A stretch of DNA of 64,000 nt, taken from contig VWZP01007510.1 of the NCBI GenBank assembly GCA_013396995.1, positions 408,857-472,856 on the forward strand, written 5' to 3'. Numbering within the stretch: position 1 is the first letter of the stretch; each line of letters starts with the position of its first letter. This DNA is from Dicaeum eximium. Its lineage: Eukaryota; Chordata; Aves; Passeriformes; Dicaeidae. The position numbers were made by a program, and so were the translations under genes. Below, piece after piece: positions 46,182 through 59,970 of the stretch. Below the pieces are notes generated by a model that was given only the letters and a program-made list of their open reading frames with translations, did not search any database and was not told the origin of the DNA.

Positions 46182-49100
46182 GTTTGGGGTTGAGAGGGAA
46201 TGGGGAGGCGGGAGAAAAAGCAAGACAGTACAGAGTGACTAGCTCTGCTGGAATGTCAACCCTGCAGTTTACCATTCCTGCCATCTGGTATTTGTCCTCT
46301 TTGAAACCGAAAACACAGAGCTTGTGAATGCATGTCAGCTGTTAACAAGTGGTTTTTAGTACGTTCTTGGCTTTGCTGTATCTAGTGCCTGCTTTGTGCT
46401 GAGTTTCCCTCTTCTGTTTTCTTCCAAGCAGCACAGTTGCCAGTAGATAAGGCAGTGTGGCTGCTTCCACAAGTGTGGAGGTCTCTGGACAAAGGTGCTG
46501 CTTCACTTCTTCCTTTTCTGGGTTTGTTTTACTTTAGAAGCACAGGTTAGACTTAGTTATTTCCCTGTATTGTTTCCTTTTACTTCCTCAGTGTTCCTCT
46601 TCTGACTTGCATGTCTCGTTCTGTATTGCTGTGGCTCTGAAGAGGAAAACTGAAGAGTCCAGATGAGTTGAACAGAAATTTACAGTTCTAACCAAGTAGT
46701 GAAATACCATTTATGACAATTGGTGACAGTCACTGTTCACAGCAGAGCCCCTTATTAAAGGAAGGGGGGCAGCTGCCCTTTCACATGGGTTGCCAGGAAG
46801 GATCAATTTACTGGATGCCTTGCCTGACAAACCTGGTGAATAGCTGGTGGAATCAGTACGATAAAGCCTCTGCCAGCAGCCTCTTCCTGCTGGCCCTTGA
46901 CTTCCAAATGGTATGATGCTACTACAACTCTGAGCTCAAGGTTAGTGCTGCAAAGCCATGCCTGTTTGAGCACAACTGCTCACTGGCTCTTTCTGCTTAC
47001 TTTTTTGGGTTTTACATGTTTGGTAAATTTTTAAATGAAGTTTCTACAAATAAAATTGACTTTTTTATTTTTGTTGAAGGAGTGTATACTTTGCCATGCA
47101 GTATTTGATCGTCACTATCCCCTGTTTTTCTTTGCCCAGTGGGGTACAGTTTTAGGACCTCAGTTTTCAGAATACCTTGAAAATGGGCAGATTAGAAATC
47201 TTTCTGCTATAGATTCTCATGTAGAAGTTTGGGTAAAAAGCACCTCTTGTCACTACATCTCTCTTCCCTTGAAATGTTTGTCAGTGTTGTGTGGGAGGAG
47301 GGAGGGGAGGCTGAAGCAAAAGGAGAAATCATTAATTTTTCAAACCAAAACCTGGTTCTACCACACTGAAGTTTGGACATGTCCAGTGTATGGGAAAAGC
47401 TTGGGCCCATACTGCCAGTGCTGAGAGCCTTCAGCTAAACCAGGCAGCACCCCAGAGTACTTAGAGAGGAGGGTGGAAGCACGGCTGCCCCACTACCAGC
47501 ACCACTGCTAGTGATGAATTTCTTCCCTAAGGTTCCCTGTAAGTCAGAGTCCCAGCAATTTACAGAACTACTCTTTCCTTCTTTCTGCCTTTCACTTAAT
47601 CTGCTTCTGAGATAAGAACCATTTGTCTAACACTAATACTTAATTTAAGACAGACATGCATTTGTGTGGTTGTATTCCAAACCAATAATTGATCTATTTA
47701 CATCTTCAATGTGGAAAAGATTTTAAGAACAAATTCCCATATAAAAACTCACTTCTAGTCAAGACAGTTGACTTTTAAATGTAAAAACAAAGGAAAAAAA
47801 AAATAATTCCAAACACTTAGCACATTCTGCTTCATAACAAAATAAATTTATGGATATGGTATTTTGTGAATGATCTTTTAAATAAAAGAAAACATTAAGT
47901 AATATTTAACATTGGTCTTTATTTGAGTCTACTCTACCATGTTTTCCCCCCCTCAGTTTTCAAATATTGTGTAAATTTGTCCTAGATACAAAATAAGGGG
48001 GGGAAGAGGAAAAGATAAAGGGGAGGAATCTAATCTAAAGAGTGCTGGGACAGTGAAGTAAAAATTTAGGGTGGAAATGAGCCCACCTTCTTTGTCCTGT
48101 GACTTCAGTGTCACTTGAGTGCATTGCTGAGGCTGCCAGGTGGGATTTGGAATTCCTGCAGCTGCTCAGGCTCTGCTCCTCCAGGTGGGTGCTGCTGCCC
48201 TGGGGCCAGCACCGGGCAGGATGAGTCCTTCAGGTGTGAGGTGTGAGCAGTGTCATGTGGGCTTTGTGCTGAGACAGGAAATGATCAACTCCTGCTGCTC
48301 TGCCAACTTCCTCCAGACTTGTCCAGTGACCCTTCCCCTGGGCATAGTGGTCAGGGAGGCTTGTGAAGTGTATGCTTGAATGTACTGCAGGGTAAGCTGG
48401 AAGAGGTAGAGCTCTGTTTTTATTGAGGAAATCAGCTCTGGCCTCCCTGCTATTTTTACTGCTTTCCATAGCCTGAAAAGATGGGAAGTGTTCCTGCTTC
48501 CAGCTACTCAGTCCACCCTCTCTTTAGAGCTGCTCTTACCACAGCTTGAGCAGTCCCAGTCCTGCCCTGGAGCTGGAGCTGGGTGTGCCAGCACTGGCTG
48601 TCCTGCTGTCAGCCTGAGGAGGGTGCAAGAGCAGGAATGCCTCAGAGTTGGTCCCCTGCAGCTCTTGCCACACTTACCTGCAGCTGCTCTCAAACTGGTG
48701 CTGCTGGAAGCAGGGGTTTCATCACTGCATGGAGAAAGGGAGCCCTGATGAATGAGAGGTGGCAAATGGGTCATCTTAGCTCTAGATGTTGTTTTCTGTA
48801 TCTGCTAATACTGGTTTGGTTAAGAGTTTCCCACTAGTGAATGCAGCCTGATCACAAAATGATTGTCTTTTTTTTTTTTTTTTTTAAGTAATTTTTCATA
48901 AGCAAACATTCATGCATTGCCTGGTTTCTTTGGAGCATTCCACACTGTGCTTCCCATGTGGCTCAGGGTCAGACTCCTCCAGTCCTTTTTCTTTTCCTCC
49001 TTCAAAAATTCAGTGGATGAACATTTTCCTATACAGAAGCTTATCAAACCAGCTTTTGTCAACAGTTAACTATATTTAATATTGGATGTGGCATTTAAGT

Positions 49101-51700
49101 TTTGTAGGAGGAAGCAAGATTTTCTTCCCATCCTACCAGGAAAAGCAGTTGAGGTTTAACTTGTGATGCTTAACTTTACCTGCTGCTTAAAGCTAAGCCT
49201 GGCATGGCAAAGCCCAGACTGAGGAGGTACCAGCAGTGTAGCAAACGGATCAATCACTTTGTGGCTATTCATGTTCTCACTGAGTTATTTCTGGTAGCTG
49301 TGCAGCCCTTTCTTCCAGCTTAAACTTAGAAAAATAAACAAAACTGAAGGCAGGAAGGCACCAGACAGGTTTTGGAACTGAAACAGAGTTTGCTTTGCTA
49401 CTGTAGGAAGTGCTTTGCCATGTTACTCCAGTTTGGTGGCAAGTGGGGAACGTGGGAGTCTGGAAGAGCTGTTGGACACTGCAGCAGTGGACAGTTGCTT
49501 TTAATGTGCTCCAAAACTCTGCTGTCAACCACCAAAAAATAATCCCCACTGAACTCCTGAGTCCAGGAATGCCCCTGGGAGAGCTCATCCTGGTCCTCAG
49601 GGCAGCACCCAGTGCTGGCACGGGTGTGTTGCCAATTTGCTGGGCTGTGCAAGCTTGGAGCAACCTCTGATGGGGCTCTTGGTGCTTGTGGCCATCAAGG
49701 TTGTTCTGATGGCTGAAGAAAGAGGTGGAGGAGTGTTCACACACTCAGATAATGGGCTGGTGGTGGTAGAGTCACATTAAATTCATGCCCTCGGGTGTGG
49801 ATTACTGGTCTTCCTAAAGCTGCAATTTATTCACCAGTCTGCTGTGAATCTCCAGTTCTGGCTATGAATTTCTACAGGTGTCCCAGGGCTGATGATGATT
49901 GTGGCCAAGCTTGCTGTCCCAGGGCAGTTTTGGATGATACTGATATTTTTAATTTAAGAATACTGTTACAGTTTTAATCCTGACTTTAGTACATAGTCTA
50001 GTAGAAGCATTTGCTACCTGTAGTACTGCTGACTTGCTTTCAGGAGAGATGATAAAATTGTGAGAATTTTAAAGCAAATCCTGTAATACTGCAGCACTTC
50101 CTCTTTGTAGGAAAGATTTAATTCTAAAGCCAGCAAATTCTGGAATGTATGTGCAGCCTATTCAACCAGAGCGCTGGCATGTTGCAGCTGGCAGAGCAGC
50201 CTTGTCCTGCTGCCTGCTTTGGACAAATCTGCTTGGAGTGACTTTGCTGGACACCCCCTGTTCCCCTGGGTGTGTTTCAGACACAGCTCTGTGTGTCAGG
50301 CTGGCTCCAAGGTGCAGGCACAGGTTTTTGGGCAGCCCCGTTCCCTCTCCGTGCAGGAGCTGTCTCGTGGTTATTTGTGCTCACAGCAAGAGCACGGGCG
50401 AGGAGCTGCTGACATTGGGCATCTGGAAATCTGTGTCAGGTTTATGTTTTACATTCTGATGGTTTCTGTGTTTCACTACCAGTGGAGTGCAAAGGCTCTG
50501 AAGGAAGGGACCGCTTGCCTATTCCAGCATTTTCTAGTGTAGAATCTGTTACCTTTGTACTTCTCAAGGGCTTCCCTGGGATGGATTCTCGGGATGCAAT
50601 TCAGTTTGTGTTGCTTGTCTTAAATTTTTAGAAAGGGGAGTTTCTGTGACTGCAAAAAGAATTTGATTTCCAGCTGAGAGTGGAATTTTCTCATCTGGTA
50701 GTCAACTTCCTCTTAAATGCCTCTTACCCACTGCAGGAACAAAGTATATTAAAAGTGGCAGAGAGACATCTTTTATTTGGTGCATACATTTTATTTATAT
50801 AATCTGTAATTTATTCTGTTGTTCGTGATAGCACTTGCTGTAGCAGTATTAAACCAAACTGAATAGAAGCATTTAGGATGGTGTAATCATATTTTTGACC
50901 CTGCTTGCTGAAAGGCTTTAATCCTTCAGTGCCCAACACTTGACTCTCAAGCCTGATGCACATTAGTAATAGCAATACCTTGATGCCATTGTGTGTTCAG
51001 CCCCTCTCCTGTGCAGTAGGGCCTGCAGGGAAGCTGTGCTGTTCTCCTGTGTCTGCTCACAGGAGCCTGGGATGGACACAAGGCACGAGCCATTAGGTTC
51101 TGGTGGCACACTTGGTGTCTCTGTGGGCACCTGGCTCAGCATTATTAGGTCTGAAATTGTGTTCCTCATCTCACTGTACCTGTTTGAGTGACTAAATCTA
51201 AAGCATTTTCTGGTTTCCTTTTCCATCGTGGCAGCAAGACTGTTCTGTGACATCACCTGTTTGACAGCAGGTTCAGTGTGACATCAGCTTCCCTCATTTC
51301 TGTCCCCTCTGCAGCAAAGTACATCCAAGGGCTTCGAGGACTTTCAGTGCTGTTACAGGAGCAACCCTCTTACCTGTGTGCTCACAATTCCTGTGTAAAG
51401 CTCTAGAGTATCCCAGGGTTGATGTTTTTGGGATGTTATTGCTGGGAATGCTACCACCACCTTTGTGCCCAGTAGGTTTCAGCCAGGTTAGTGTTCCCTG
51501 TGGTCAGGATTGGCTTCCTACCACCAGATTGTTTTGTTCATGTCACCGTGCTCCCGAGATCTGCCTCTTTCTTTTCAATAAACCAAAAACTCACAAAGTA
51601 CCTCTATAAACCCCTGCAAAATCTGTACTGTAACGAATCTGTATAATTTGTATCGCTGTATAAAAATTCAAATAAAAGCATTCAAACCTTCTAGGTTTTT
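46182..51700 (+). other. EIF4H 3' UTR and downstream region
   Basis: Non-coding DNA after the EIF4H stop. Plus-strand AATAAA signals occur at 47049, 47841, 47881 and 51671. A poly-T run lies at about 48869-48886. I see no other gene. How much of this belongs to the EIF4H transcript cannot be fixed without RNA data. Confidence 0.5.
51671..51676 (+). terminator. Candidate distal poly(A) signal
   Basis: AATAAA within 'aaaaattcaaataaaagcat', followed by 'ctaggtttttgtcttc', a T/GT-rich downstream element. It is the most complete plus-strand polyadenylation site between EIF4H and LAT2. Confidence 0.5.
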
Positions 51701-54700
51701 GTCTTCAAATTTAAGGATTCTTGTGTCCACAGGGATGAGCTCAGCAGGATAAGAACGGGAAGCTTTGTACCATAGGGATGTTTGGGATTAGTCCCTGCAA
51801 AGTTTATTTGGCCAAAGTTTTGTGAAGCGCCCAGGGATCCTGGCTGTGAGATGACTTTCCACTGGGTGGTAGCAGCATTTATTTTCCTTCTGCAGGAACG
51901 GAGCCACTTTCGGTTTCAGCTCAGACAGAGCCAGCGTGCAGCTGGGGCAGGGGAGGAGGCAGCACTTCCCCTTTGCCTGGGGAAAAGCTCATTCCACTAC
52001 AGCAGAGAGAAAAGTTTCTAGGTGTGTACAAAACCACCAGCACTACTAAAGCACATGAGAAAATTTCCTCCAAGATGTGGCTTGTGTTAGAGCTGCCGTG
52101 AAGATGTTGCTAAACAGATGGAATGCGGTGTAATCCCAGTCAGTGGCTGGGATGAGACACTCGTTCTGTCCCAAAGCAAGAGGGGCTCGATGCTGGTGCA
52201 CAGCAATGCTGGACTTGCAAAGCTGGGGAGCTTGGAGCCTGTTGGAGCTTGGAAAACATCTTGGAGCTTTCTCAAACCTTCCAGCACTGGGTGTATTTGT
52301 GCAGAAGAAGGGGTTTAGATGATGCCCTGTTTTCCAGTCCTTGTTTCACTGCTGATTTTTGAGCTGTGTTAGTCACAACACCTGATTCAAGTAAAGTCAG
52401 CTGGTGTTTGAGCAGCCCCCACCTTTATTTGAAAGAATGTAAATCAGCCCTCAGAGCATTTGGCTTCCCAGGGCCAGGTAAGCTGAGCCTGCTCGAAGAT
52501 GGGTTCTGATGAGTTTCTGGACCCAAGAGATCTCTCTGCAGCTTCTCAGCTTTGTATCAAAAGGTGAAAAAGTGGCTTAGGTTAACTGTGAACCTGCCTG
52601 AAGGAGTAGGAACTTTGTTATGGTGGGAAAACAAACCCAAGCTGAAATGAGTGAGCTTTGAAAAGAACACAAACAGTGAAATGACAGTGTGGTGTTTCTA
52701 TAACTTATTGCAGTAGATAACAACATGCTGCTCCTGTGGTTTTGACCTTTTGTCAAAGCAGAAATGTTTCTAGGAGCAGGTGTGGGTGAGGCAGAGGGGT
52801 TTCAGGAGGGCAGAGCCTGGTTTCCCCAGCTGGGTTTGGTGCCTGAGGGGTCACTCTGTGTGTGCTGGAGAAGAGTTGGGGTGGCCTCATGAAGAGCAGG
52901 ACCTGTGGCTGTGCTGGGAAGTGCTGGGAGTGAGGACTCATCCTAAACCTTTACACCCAGCCCTTCTTAGGAGAAATGTGAAATAGGGAATGGGACCCAC
53001 AGAGGGGTGTGTGCTGCTGCTGTAATTAATAATTAATAATTAATGACCCTCCAGCCAAGGGTTGGCCTCTCCAGAGGACTGATGCCTTTGAGGGCATCAC
53101 TCTGCCCAAGAGCTGCTCCATCACACTGGGGTGACTCTGCTGCATCCCTCCTTGGGCACAGGAGCAGCTTCTCCTGCCCTGGAGAGGCTGAGGGGTCCCT
53201 CAGGGGACACTTTGGGGACTGACACGAGGTGCAGCCAGCCAGGGTAATGTCCACAGCACAGCACTGAGTCACACCAGAAGCTGAGACCTGCCAGAGAACC
53301 TGTAAACAAATACGTGGCACCTTTTTAGCAGTGGCTGTTCCTGATGAAATTGATTTTGGGTACAAAAGATGAACTTTTAATGTCTCCAGCATATTTTGAG
53401 TATCAGTTCTGCTATAAAGAACTCTTGCAAAACTTATGTTGCCAGCTTCTGTTTGAGCATGTAAAAACCCTGCTAGAAAGCTGTTTATAAGCCATTTAAC
53501 TGCTAAGACCTCTGCTAGAAATGCCAATTTTGTAACAACTCTTTTGGCAGTGAAAAAAACATTTCACATTTTGCAATGTCCTTTACACAGAGACCACTCA
53601 GAAGCCATGTGGGCAATTAAAAGCTGAGTCTGCCTCTTTTTATCTTTGGTTCAGATTATACTGATTTCAAGATAGGCTTCAGCACCCGGATTTTGTCTGG
53701 GAATTGCTCTGGAAGGTGCATTATTTTTCCATCCCAGGTTAGAATTGGAAGAGAGAAAGTCTATTTGCACATACAGTGGATAATTATCTTATTGAAGTAA
53801 CGTTTCCTCTGAAAGGTTGATAACCAGATTTCATCCAGAGTTGCAAAAATTGTAACCAGTTATCCCCTTAATAATTTTTATGATGAAGAGTCACCTTCTT
53901 GCACAGAGAGCTGAGTGTAGGTGGCTGCTTCAGAGTGCCCTAATTTAAATATAACAAAATTTCCCTTTACTGAACAATTTACATGCAAGAGAGGTTTTGT
54001 AGAGCCTTAGTGAGAGCAGCATGAGAGGTTTTGTTTATGGCTGTAACTCGTGCACCCCGTGGCTCTTGTACTGTTGCACAATTACACATTTCTGTGTGTG
54101 CAGACTTCCCCAGTGCTGGGGCAGGATCCCTCTTTCATGCACTGTGACAGGGCTTTAAACCAATACACAAATTCCCAATAGGGAATTCCTGAACCCTCCT
54201 TATTCCATTCAAACACCAAAAAATTTGAAGAATTACTTTTTTTAAGAGTGCAGTGAAATTGTGCCCCTGTGTGCAAAGTGCCAGCGCTGAACGTAAGAAC
54301 TGGTTTTATTTTTACAGCACTGGGCAGCAGCTCCAGGTTTGGCCATCAGCAGTGGTGACCTCGGGCTATTTGCTGCCTTTGACACTTGTTACCATCTTTT
54401 CCATGAAAACCAAGAGAGGCCTTGCAGTTTCTGTGCCTGCTTTGAGATTTTCCTGGCGGCACCTGCTGCTTCCAGCGCGCGGGGTCGTTCCTGTGAAAGC
54501 TCTTTGCTAAAAGGAAGCCTGAAAAGCCTGAACTTTTTGGGGCACCAGCAGCATGTGAACCTCAAGGGACGTGACCTCAGTGCTGTGTGTGGCTCCAGGC
54601 TGTCCGAGCCTCCTCCTCTGCCCACAGGAGCCCGAGTGACCGCGTGGGGCTGAGCAGGCGGCGCCGGGCGCGGATGTTGGGGTCGGTGATTCACAGGGGA

Positions 54701-54842
54701 CAGGAAACCAGAAACTGCAGCGAGCCCTGGAGGAACTGCTCCAGCCCCGGCAGCTGCCACCCAGAGGGGCTGGAGGAGCTGGGACACGGCTGGGTGTGGA
54801 TAAAGGTGGGTGAGGGAGGGAGGGATGGGCAGGGGAAGGTGC

Positions 54843-54968
54843 TTGGGGCTGCCATGGGGACAGTGGGGTGACCCCTGGGCTGACAGATCCCACCTCAGAC
54901 CTTGGTTGGGGCTCCCATGGGGACAGTGGGGTGACCCCTAGGCTGACAGATCCCACCTCAGACCTTGG
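54843..54968. repeat. 63-bp tandem duplication, two copies
   Basis: 'ccatggggacagtggggtga' through 'agatcccacctcagaccttg' occurs twice with a 63-base period and only a few differences (gctgcc/gctccc, ctgggc/ctaggc). Confidence 0.9.
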
Positions 54969-56663
54969 TGACCCTTGAAGAGGTTCAAGGTCACCCCTGT
55001 AAAACCTCTCTGGAAAGCAGCATGGTGGATGTTCCCTCCTCCCTGCTGGCCCTGGCCATCACCAGCTCCAAGGTAGGAATTTCCAACTCTCTCTTCCCAG
55101 CAGCATTTAGACCCCTCTGGAGCTGAGATGAGTCTGTCCCACACAACCTGGGCTGTCTGTTTTACAGTACATCTCCTTGTCCATCTGCTGATGGAAGTGT
55201 GGGTTTGGTTACATTATTTCTGCATTCACATCTTCTAAAATATGCTGGAAGATTCAGTCTGTGCTGAGCTTCCCTCATCCCTGCATGGTTCTTCTTCTGG
55301 CTCCTGCCTGTAGCTTCTGGGACTGCTGCAGCCCGGGCTGCTCCCCCTCCAAAGCCTAAAAAATAGCTGATTCCATCGGCACTTCCTGGGTTTTCCATTG
55401 ATTTCAGGCCTGACTGGCATCGTGGATATGAATGTCTTTATTTTACTGCATCTAAGTGCTTGAAATAGCTAATTCTAGATAGAAAGAGATTTGGTTTTGC
55501 ATCATTTTTCTCTTGTGTGAGCGATGTTCAGTGTAATATGGGCCATGAGGCAGATAATTCAGCAGAAGAAGGTAACTTTGGGATAATCTTGCATGAGATT
55601 GGCTCATTTTTGTGGTTCTGGAGTCTGTGGTTATGCAGGGGTTGCCTGTATTGCTAACATGGCATCCCCTGGGCTCCCAGTGGAAGTGAATGATGCTGTG
55701 AGGCTTCAATGCTGCCTGGAACAGGGAAATTACAAACAGAAGAAAAGTCTGTGAGTTACCTTCTTGTGCTGCCATGCCTGCTGTGACTGGGGGTTTGCAC
55801 TGTATTTTCCACCCAAGGTTTTTTAAAAGCATTTCCCAAAGTTATAATCTATGTGAAAGTTGGCTTATCAATTCTAATTTTCCCCTTTTATCATATATTC
55901 TGCTGCAATGCATCTCTTGGCATAAGAGCCTGATCTGCCTGAAAAGCTGTAAAAACCCCAGGCTTTAACCCTATGGCAGCAGCTTTCCCCAGAAGCCCAA
56001 CACTGGCATAAATCTGGTAGGAAATGAGATGTGCAGAGCTCTGGAAAGGAGCTTTTCTGAAGGCTCAGCGCTGGTATTGAAGTTGTTCCAGTCACAGGAG
56101 CTTCCTTGGTCTGAGACTTTAATTTCTGAATTGATGGGACTTTTCTGTGGCAATCTATGCCACACAGGCAAACAGAAAGTGGAGTTGCTTTTCTTAGACG
56201 CGTTAGAGACATTGACTCAAGCTGAATATTGCATCTGTTCAACAAGTCAGTGTGCTGCATTTCATATGGGGAGCCTTTAAATACACTCTCCACTTCATAT
56301 TTCATGCCAGTGACTCATCCTACCAGCCTGAATTAGAATTAATTTACTGCAAACTGGTGCAGACCACAAAACTTTCTGGAGGGAAGAGAAAGTGACTGGT
56401 TTATATTTACCTTTTGGGCATTTTTTGATTGATAGCTAGAATACATAATATAAATTCATTAAATATATAACATAAATACATTATTTTAGTCTTTATCTTG
56501 CAATATGAGCTCAGGGGTGGGCTTGACATCTGCAAAGGACTAAAATGTCTTCATTAGGAATTATCTCGTGGAAAACCAGGCATTGCTGAGGCACCATCAA
56601 CACATTCCTCACTCTCCTGGTTTCTCAGAAAAAGGTTAAAATTCACTTTAAGTGCTCTTGCAG

Positions 56664-56761
56664 GTTTTTTTTTGTTGGTTTTTTTTTTGTTTGTTTGTTT
56701 GTTTTTTTTTGGTTTTTTTTTTGTTTTTTTTTTTTTTTTTGGTTTTTTTTTTTTTTTTTGG
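56664..56761. repeat. T-rich simple repeat
   Basis: About 98 bases of T runs broken by G or GG. Low complexity, and it explains a lysine-rich spurious ORF on the minus strand. Confidence 0.9.
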
Positions 56762-59632
56762 TGAGCTTTGTGCCTTTTCTGCTGCTTTTGGGAAGTTCTT
56801 CCAGACTCTCCATCCATGAGGAATTTTGTTTCTAGCCTGTGCATATCCAGCTTATATCCACTCATTTTATAAGCCAGAATTGCCTTATTTCAATTCAAAA
56901 GTTTTTCCCACTTTGTTGTGTTGCTCTTGGACAGGTGGATGGTGAGTTCATGTCCTCTTACTCTCCATTTCAGTGAATTAAATGCAGAAAACCTTTTAGT
57001 CTTCCTGGATAAAGCCACCTCTGCTTCCTTTGGCTCTTCATAGCGAGCCTTGTTACTGGGGTGACTCCTTAAATTAGGACAAGACCTGGCACAGAGTAGA
57101 TAAGCTTTTGCAGGTTCATTAATTTTCCCAAATTTTTTTTTTTTAGTGAGAAAAAGCCTGTCTCCTTGACTGCTAAAAATCTCTGAGGGCAGAGAAGGAG
57201 CAGCCCCTGTTTGGGAAGAGGAGCCTCCCCTCTGAGGGAGGGCACAGCTGGATCCAGACTCGAGTGCTGCTCCCCCAGGAATTCTTGTCTGGAGCAGCTG
57301 CTCCTGAGGGGTTGGTGGGGTCACAGTGCTCGGGGTGTGCAGTGCCCCACTGGCTTCCTCAGCACAAAAAGGGGAAAAACAGGCAAAAGGAGAAGAGAGA
57401 AGTGTGTGAGCAGGACAGGGCATTGTGACACCATCCGAGTGTCACTCCTAAACCAGATGGGAACCTGTTTTCTCCCCATTTTTGGGTTTAGCATCTCGAA
57501 AGCTGAGCTGGCCTTCCATGAGCTCCACACCTCCTTCTGTGCAGAGACCTCTGTGGCTCCAGCCCATTTGTTCTCCTCTGCCAGTCCCCAGGGCAGAGCA
57601 CAGGGAAGCACATTCAGCCTTCCAAATATTTTATTTATATCCTGCTAGCCATGAGTAAGTGCTTCCAGCCTTCTGCTTGTCATAAATCTGTTCATCACCT
57701 CCTTCTGTCAGCTCCTCACCAGAGCAGGCCTTGTACCAAAGGAAAGGATTTTCCATGGACTTGGGTATTTGGGGAGCACAAATGATCTCCAGGCTGATGG
57801 GATGTGTGTGACTTGGGGGCTTTCTTGAGGCATAAAGCTGTGGTGGGGTGGGACACACCATGTCCTGCTCATCAGCCCCTCAAACAACCCCTTTTTGTGT
57901 CCCTGGTGAGTGGGGGCTCAGCACCAGACAGGTTTTGCTGCCTCACTGCCCTTGACCAAAAATAAAACTGGCTCTGGAAGGGAGAAGGAGGCCTGCTGTG
58001 CAATGGGACAAACTAGGTCAGTGTTGTCAGGTGTCTTCAGCTCTGCCTTGCCTTCACTTTAAAGAAAAAAAAAAGAAGGAAAAAAAAAATCGAGGAATCC
58101 GCAAAGCAGCAGCATTGCAGCCCTTTGTATTTTAGTCACCAGCATTGGACCAGTTTCCCTCAGCTGCTTCCTGGAGATGCTTTAGAGATGATTCACAGCT
58201 CCTGATTTCCATGGGGGATGCTGAGCAAAGGAAAAATGATGGGAGAGACCACATGGTTTTGACCAGGCTCTTTTGGGTCCTGGTCCTGCACCTTTGGGGT
58301 GGGTGCGTGGAGGTCTGGGCACTTAAAGTTAGAAGAACTCAGAGAAAGTGCTGCAAAAAACTGTGCAGGGAAAGAGAGGCCTCTGGGGGCCTGTAAAAGG
58401 CAAAGCCACAGTGGAGCAAGTGCTGGTGGCTGCCAGGTGCTGCAGAGCCCAGGGCAGCTGAACACAGAGGAATAAACCCAGTTTGTTGTCAAGCAGAGCG
58501 TGGTCCCAAAGCCTCACTGAGGTTGTGGTGTTGGGGAACCACTGAGGAGATGCTGCCTCCAAACCCCTTCAGCCATTGCTCCTGGCTTTGCTCAAGGTCT
58601 GTCTGGACTTCCCTTCCCCTCCTTTCCCTGCCCCATGCTGATTTACACCACGATTGTTTTCACCTTGCCCTGACAATGAGGACCGTGGCACAGGGCTGAG
58701 ACTTCAACACCAAACTGGACCACAAAGCTCCCCCCACTTCCTCAGCTGCTGTTCCAAGGGCCTGGCAGGGACAGGAGAAGCTGCTCAGCCCCCACAGGCT
58801 CAGCTGCTGGTGGAAGCTTTGGGTTTTCTCCGATGTAAATGGGCTGTCAGAGCAACTTCCAAACTTCTGCGGAGTTTGGGCAGAGAAATGTTGTTTATTC
58901 CACTTTAATCAAGCAGAGGCAGAAGGTGCTGAGCAGGGCAGAATCAAGCTGCTGCTTTCTATTGTCTGCTGCTGGCTTTGTTTCATTATTTTGAATTATT
59001 TTAATTATCAATTGCTACAATATACCTTTCCTCCTTCATTCACCAGTATAATACAGGCTTGAGTTGCAGTGAGAGAGGTTGAAGGTAGGCAGTAGGAAAA
59101 CCTCCTGCCAGCCAGAGCAGTGATCTACTGGCCTTTGGCACATGGAAGTGTCTCCATCCCGAGGGGAAAAATGAAGATTATTAAAAACAAAAATAAATTA
59201 AAATAATCTGTAACTAAAGAAAATCTGACCCTGGGGAATAGGAATGGGCTAAATGATCCATTCCAGTGCCAGCAGGCTGCTTTCTGTGATATTTGTAGAA
59301 TGTTTTGTATTTTAAAGGAAGGAGTTGAAGCCAAATCATGCTGATTGTTAAAAAATGTGAGCTGCTGTTTGTGAAAAAGCCTGTCATGGACAGGAGGGGA
59401 AGAGCCGGTGTAGCTGAGCCGGCTCAGTGCAGAAAAAGGAGTGGGGAATTTAACAGTGAAGTCACTCCGAGCTGCAGGGAGAGCCAGAACACGTCGTGCG
59501 AAGGTCTTGACTGTTTAAACATTGCTGAGTGCCTCCCTTTCACCCTCTCTGCTGGATATTAAGACATGGCAGAGTGTGACAGCGTTTGGTGGCAGCAGGG
59601 TGGCTTTGGGGCTGGGAAGGGGTGATCAGAGC

Positions 59633-59704
59633 AGGGAAGTTTCAGGGAAGTTTCAGGGAAGTTTCAGGGAAGTTTCAGGGAAGTTTCAGGGAAGTTTCAG
59701 GGAA
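59633..59704. repeat. 11-bp tandem repeat (AGGGAAGTTTC)n
   Basis: About 6.5 perfect copies running directly into an assembly gap, so true copy number is unknown. Lies ~270-340 bases upstream of the LAT2 start codon. Confidence 0.95.
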
Positions 59705-59744
59705 NNNNNNNNNNNNNNNNNNNNNNNNNNNNNNNNNNNNNNNN
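59705..59744. other. Assembly gap (40 N)
   Basis: Undetermined bases between two different tandem repeats upstream of LAT2. Confidence 0.99.
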
Positions 59745-59794
59745 AAGGGAAGGGAAGGGAAGGGAAGGGAAGGGAAGGGAAGGGAAGGGAAGGG
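59745..59794. repeat. 5-bp tandem repeat (AAGGG)n
   Basis: About ten perfect copies immediately right of the gap. A purine-only strand. Confidence 0.95.
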
Positions 59795-59970
59795 CATCAC
59801 CTCTGCTCCCTGTCCCTGCTGCATCCTCAGCAGGCTCCTGCGGGTGCGAGGGCAAACAGCAGGGCCTTTTTGGGGCTGAGAGCTCTGTGAGGGATGGCCC
59901 CCAGCCCCGTGCTGTCCCCCGCAGCTCAGGGGTGTCCCGGCCCTGTGTTTCAGGCTGGTTTGGCCGGGCC

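Larger units (their letters stand above)
51701..59630. other. Intergenic region between EIF4H and LAT2
   Basis: No convincing exon series on either strand. Contains a two-copy 63-bp tandem duplication at 54843-54968, a T-rich simple tract at 56664-56761, a short TAATAAT run at about 53024-53043 and A-rich tracts near 58060-58090. Confidence 0.55.

Noticed and set aside
53033..53527. 164-codon minus-strand ORF
   Set aside because: Intergenic, mixed composition, no recognisable domain and no splice-compatible neighbours.
56554..56865. Lysine-rich minus-strand ORF that could mimic a nucleolar tail
   Set aside because: It is the translation of the T-rich simple tract on the other strand.
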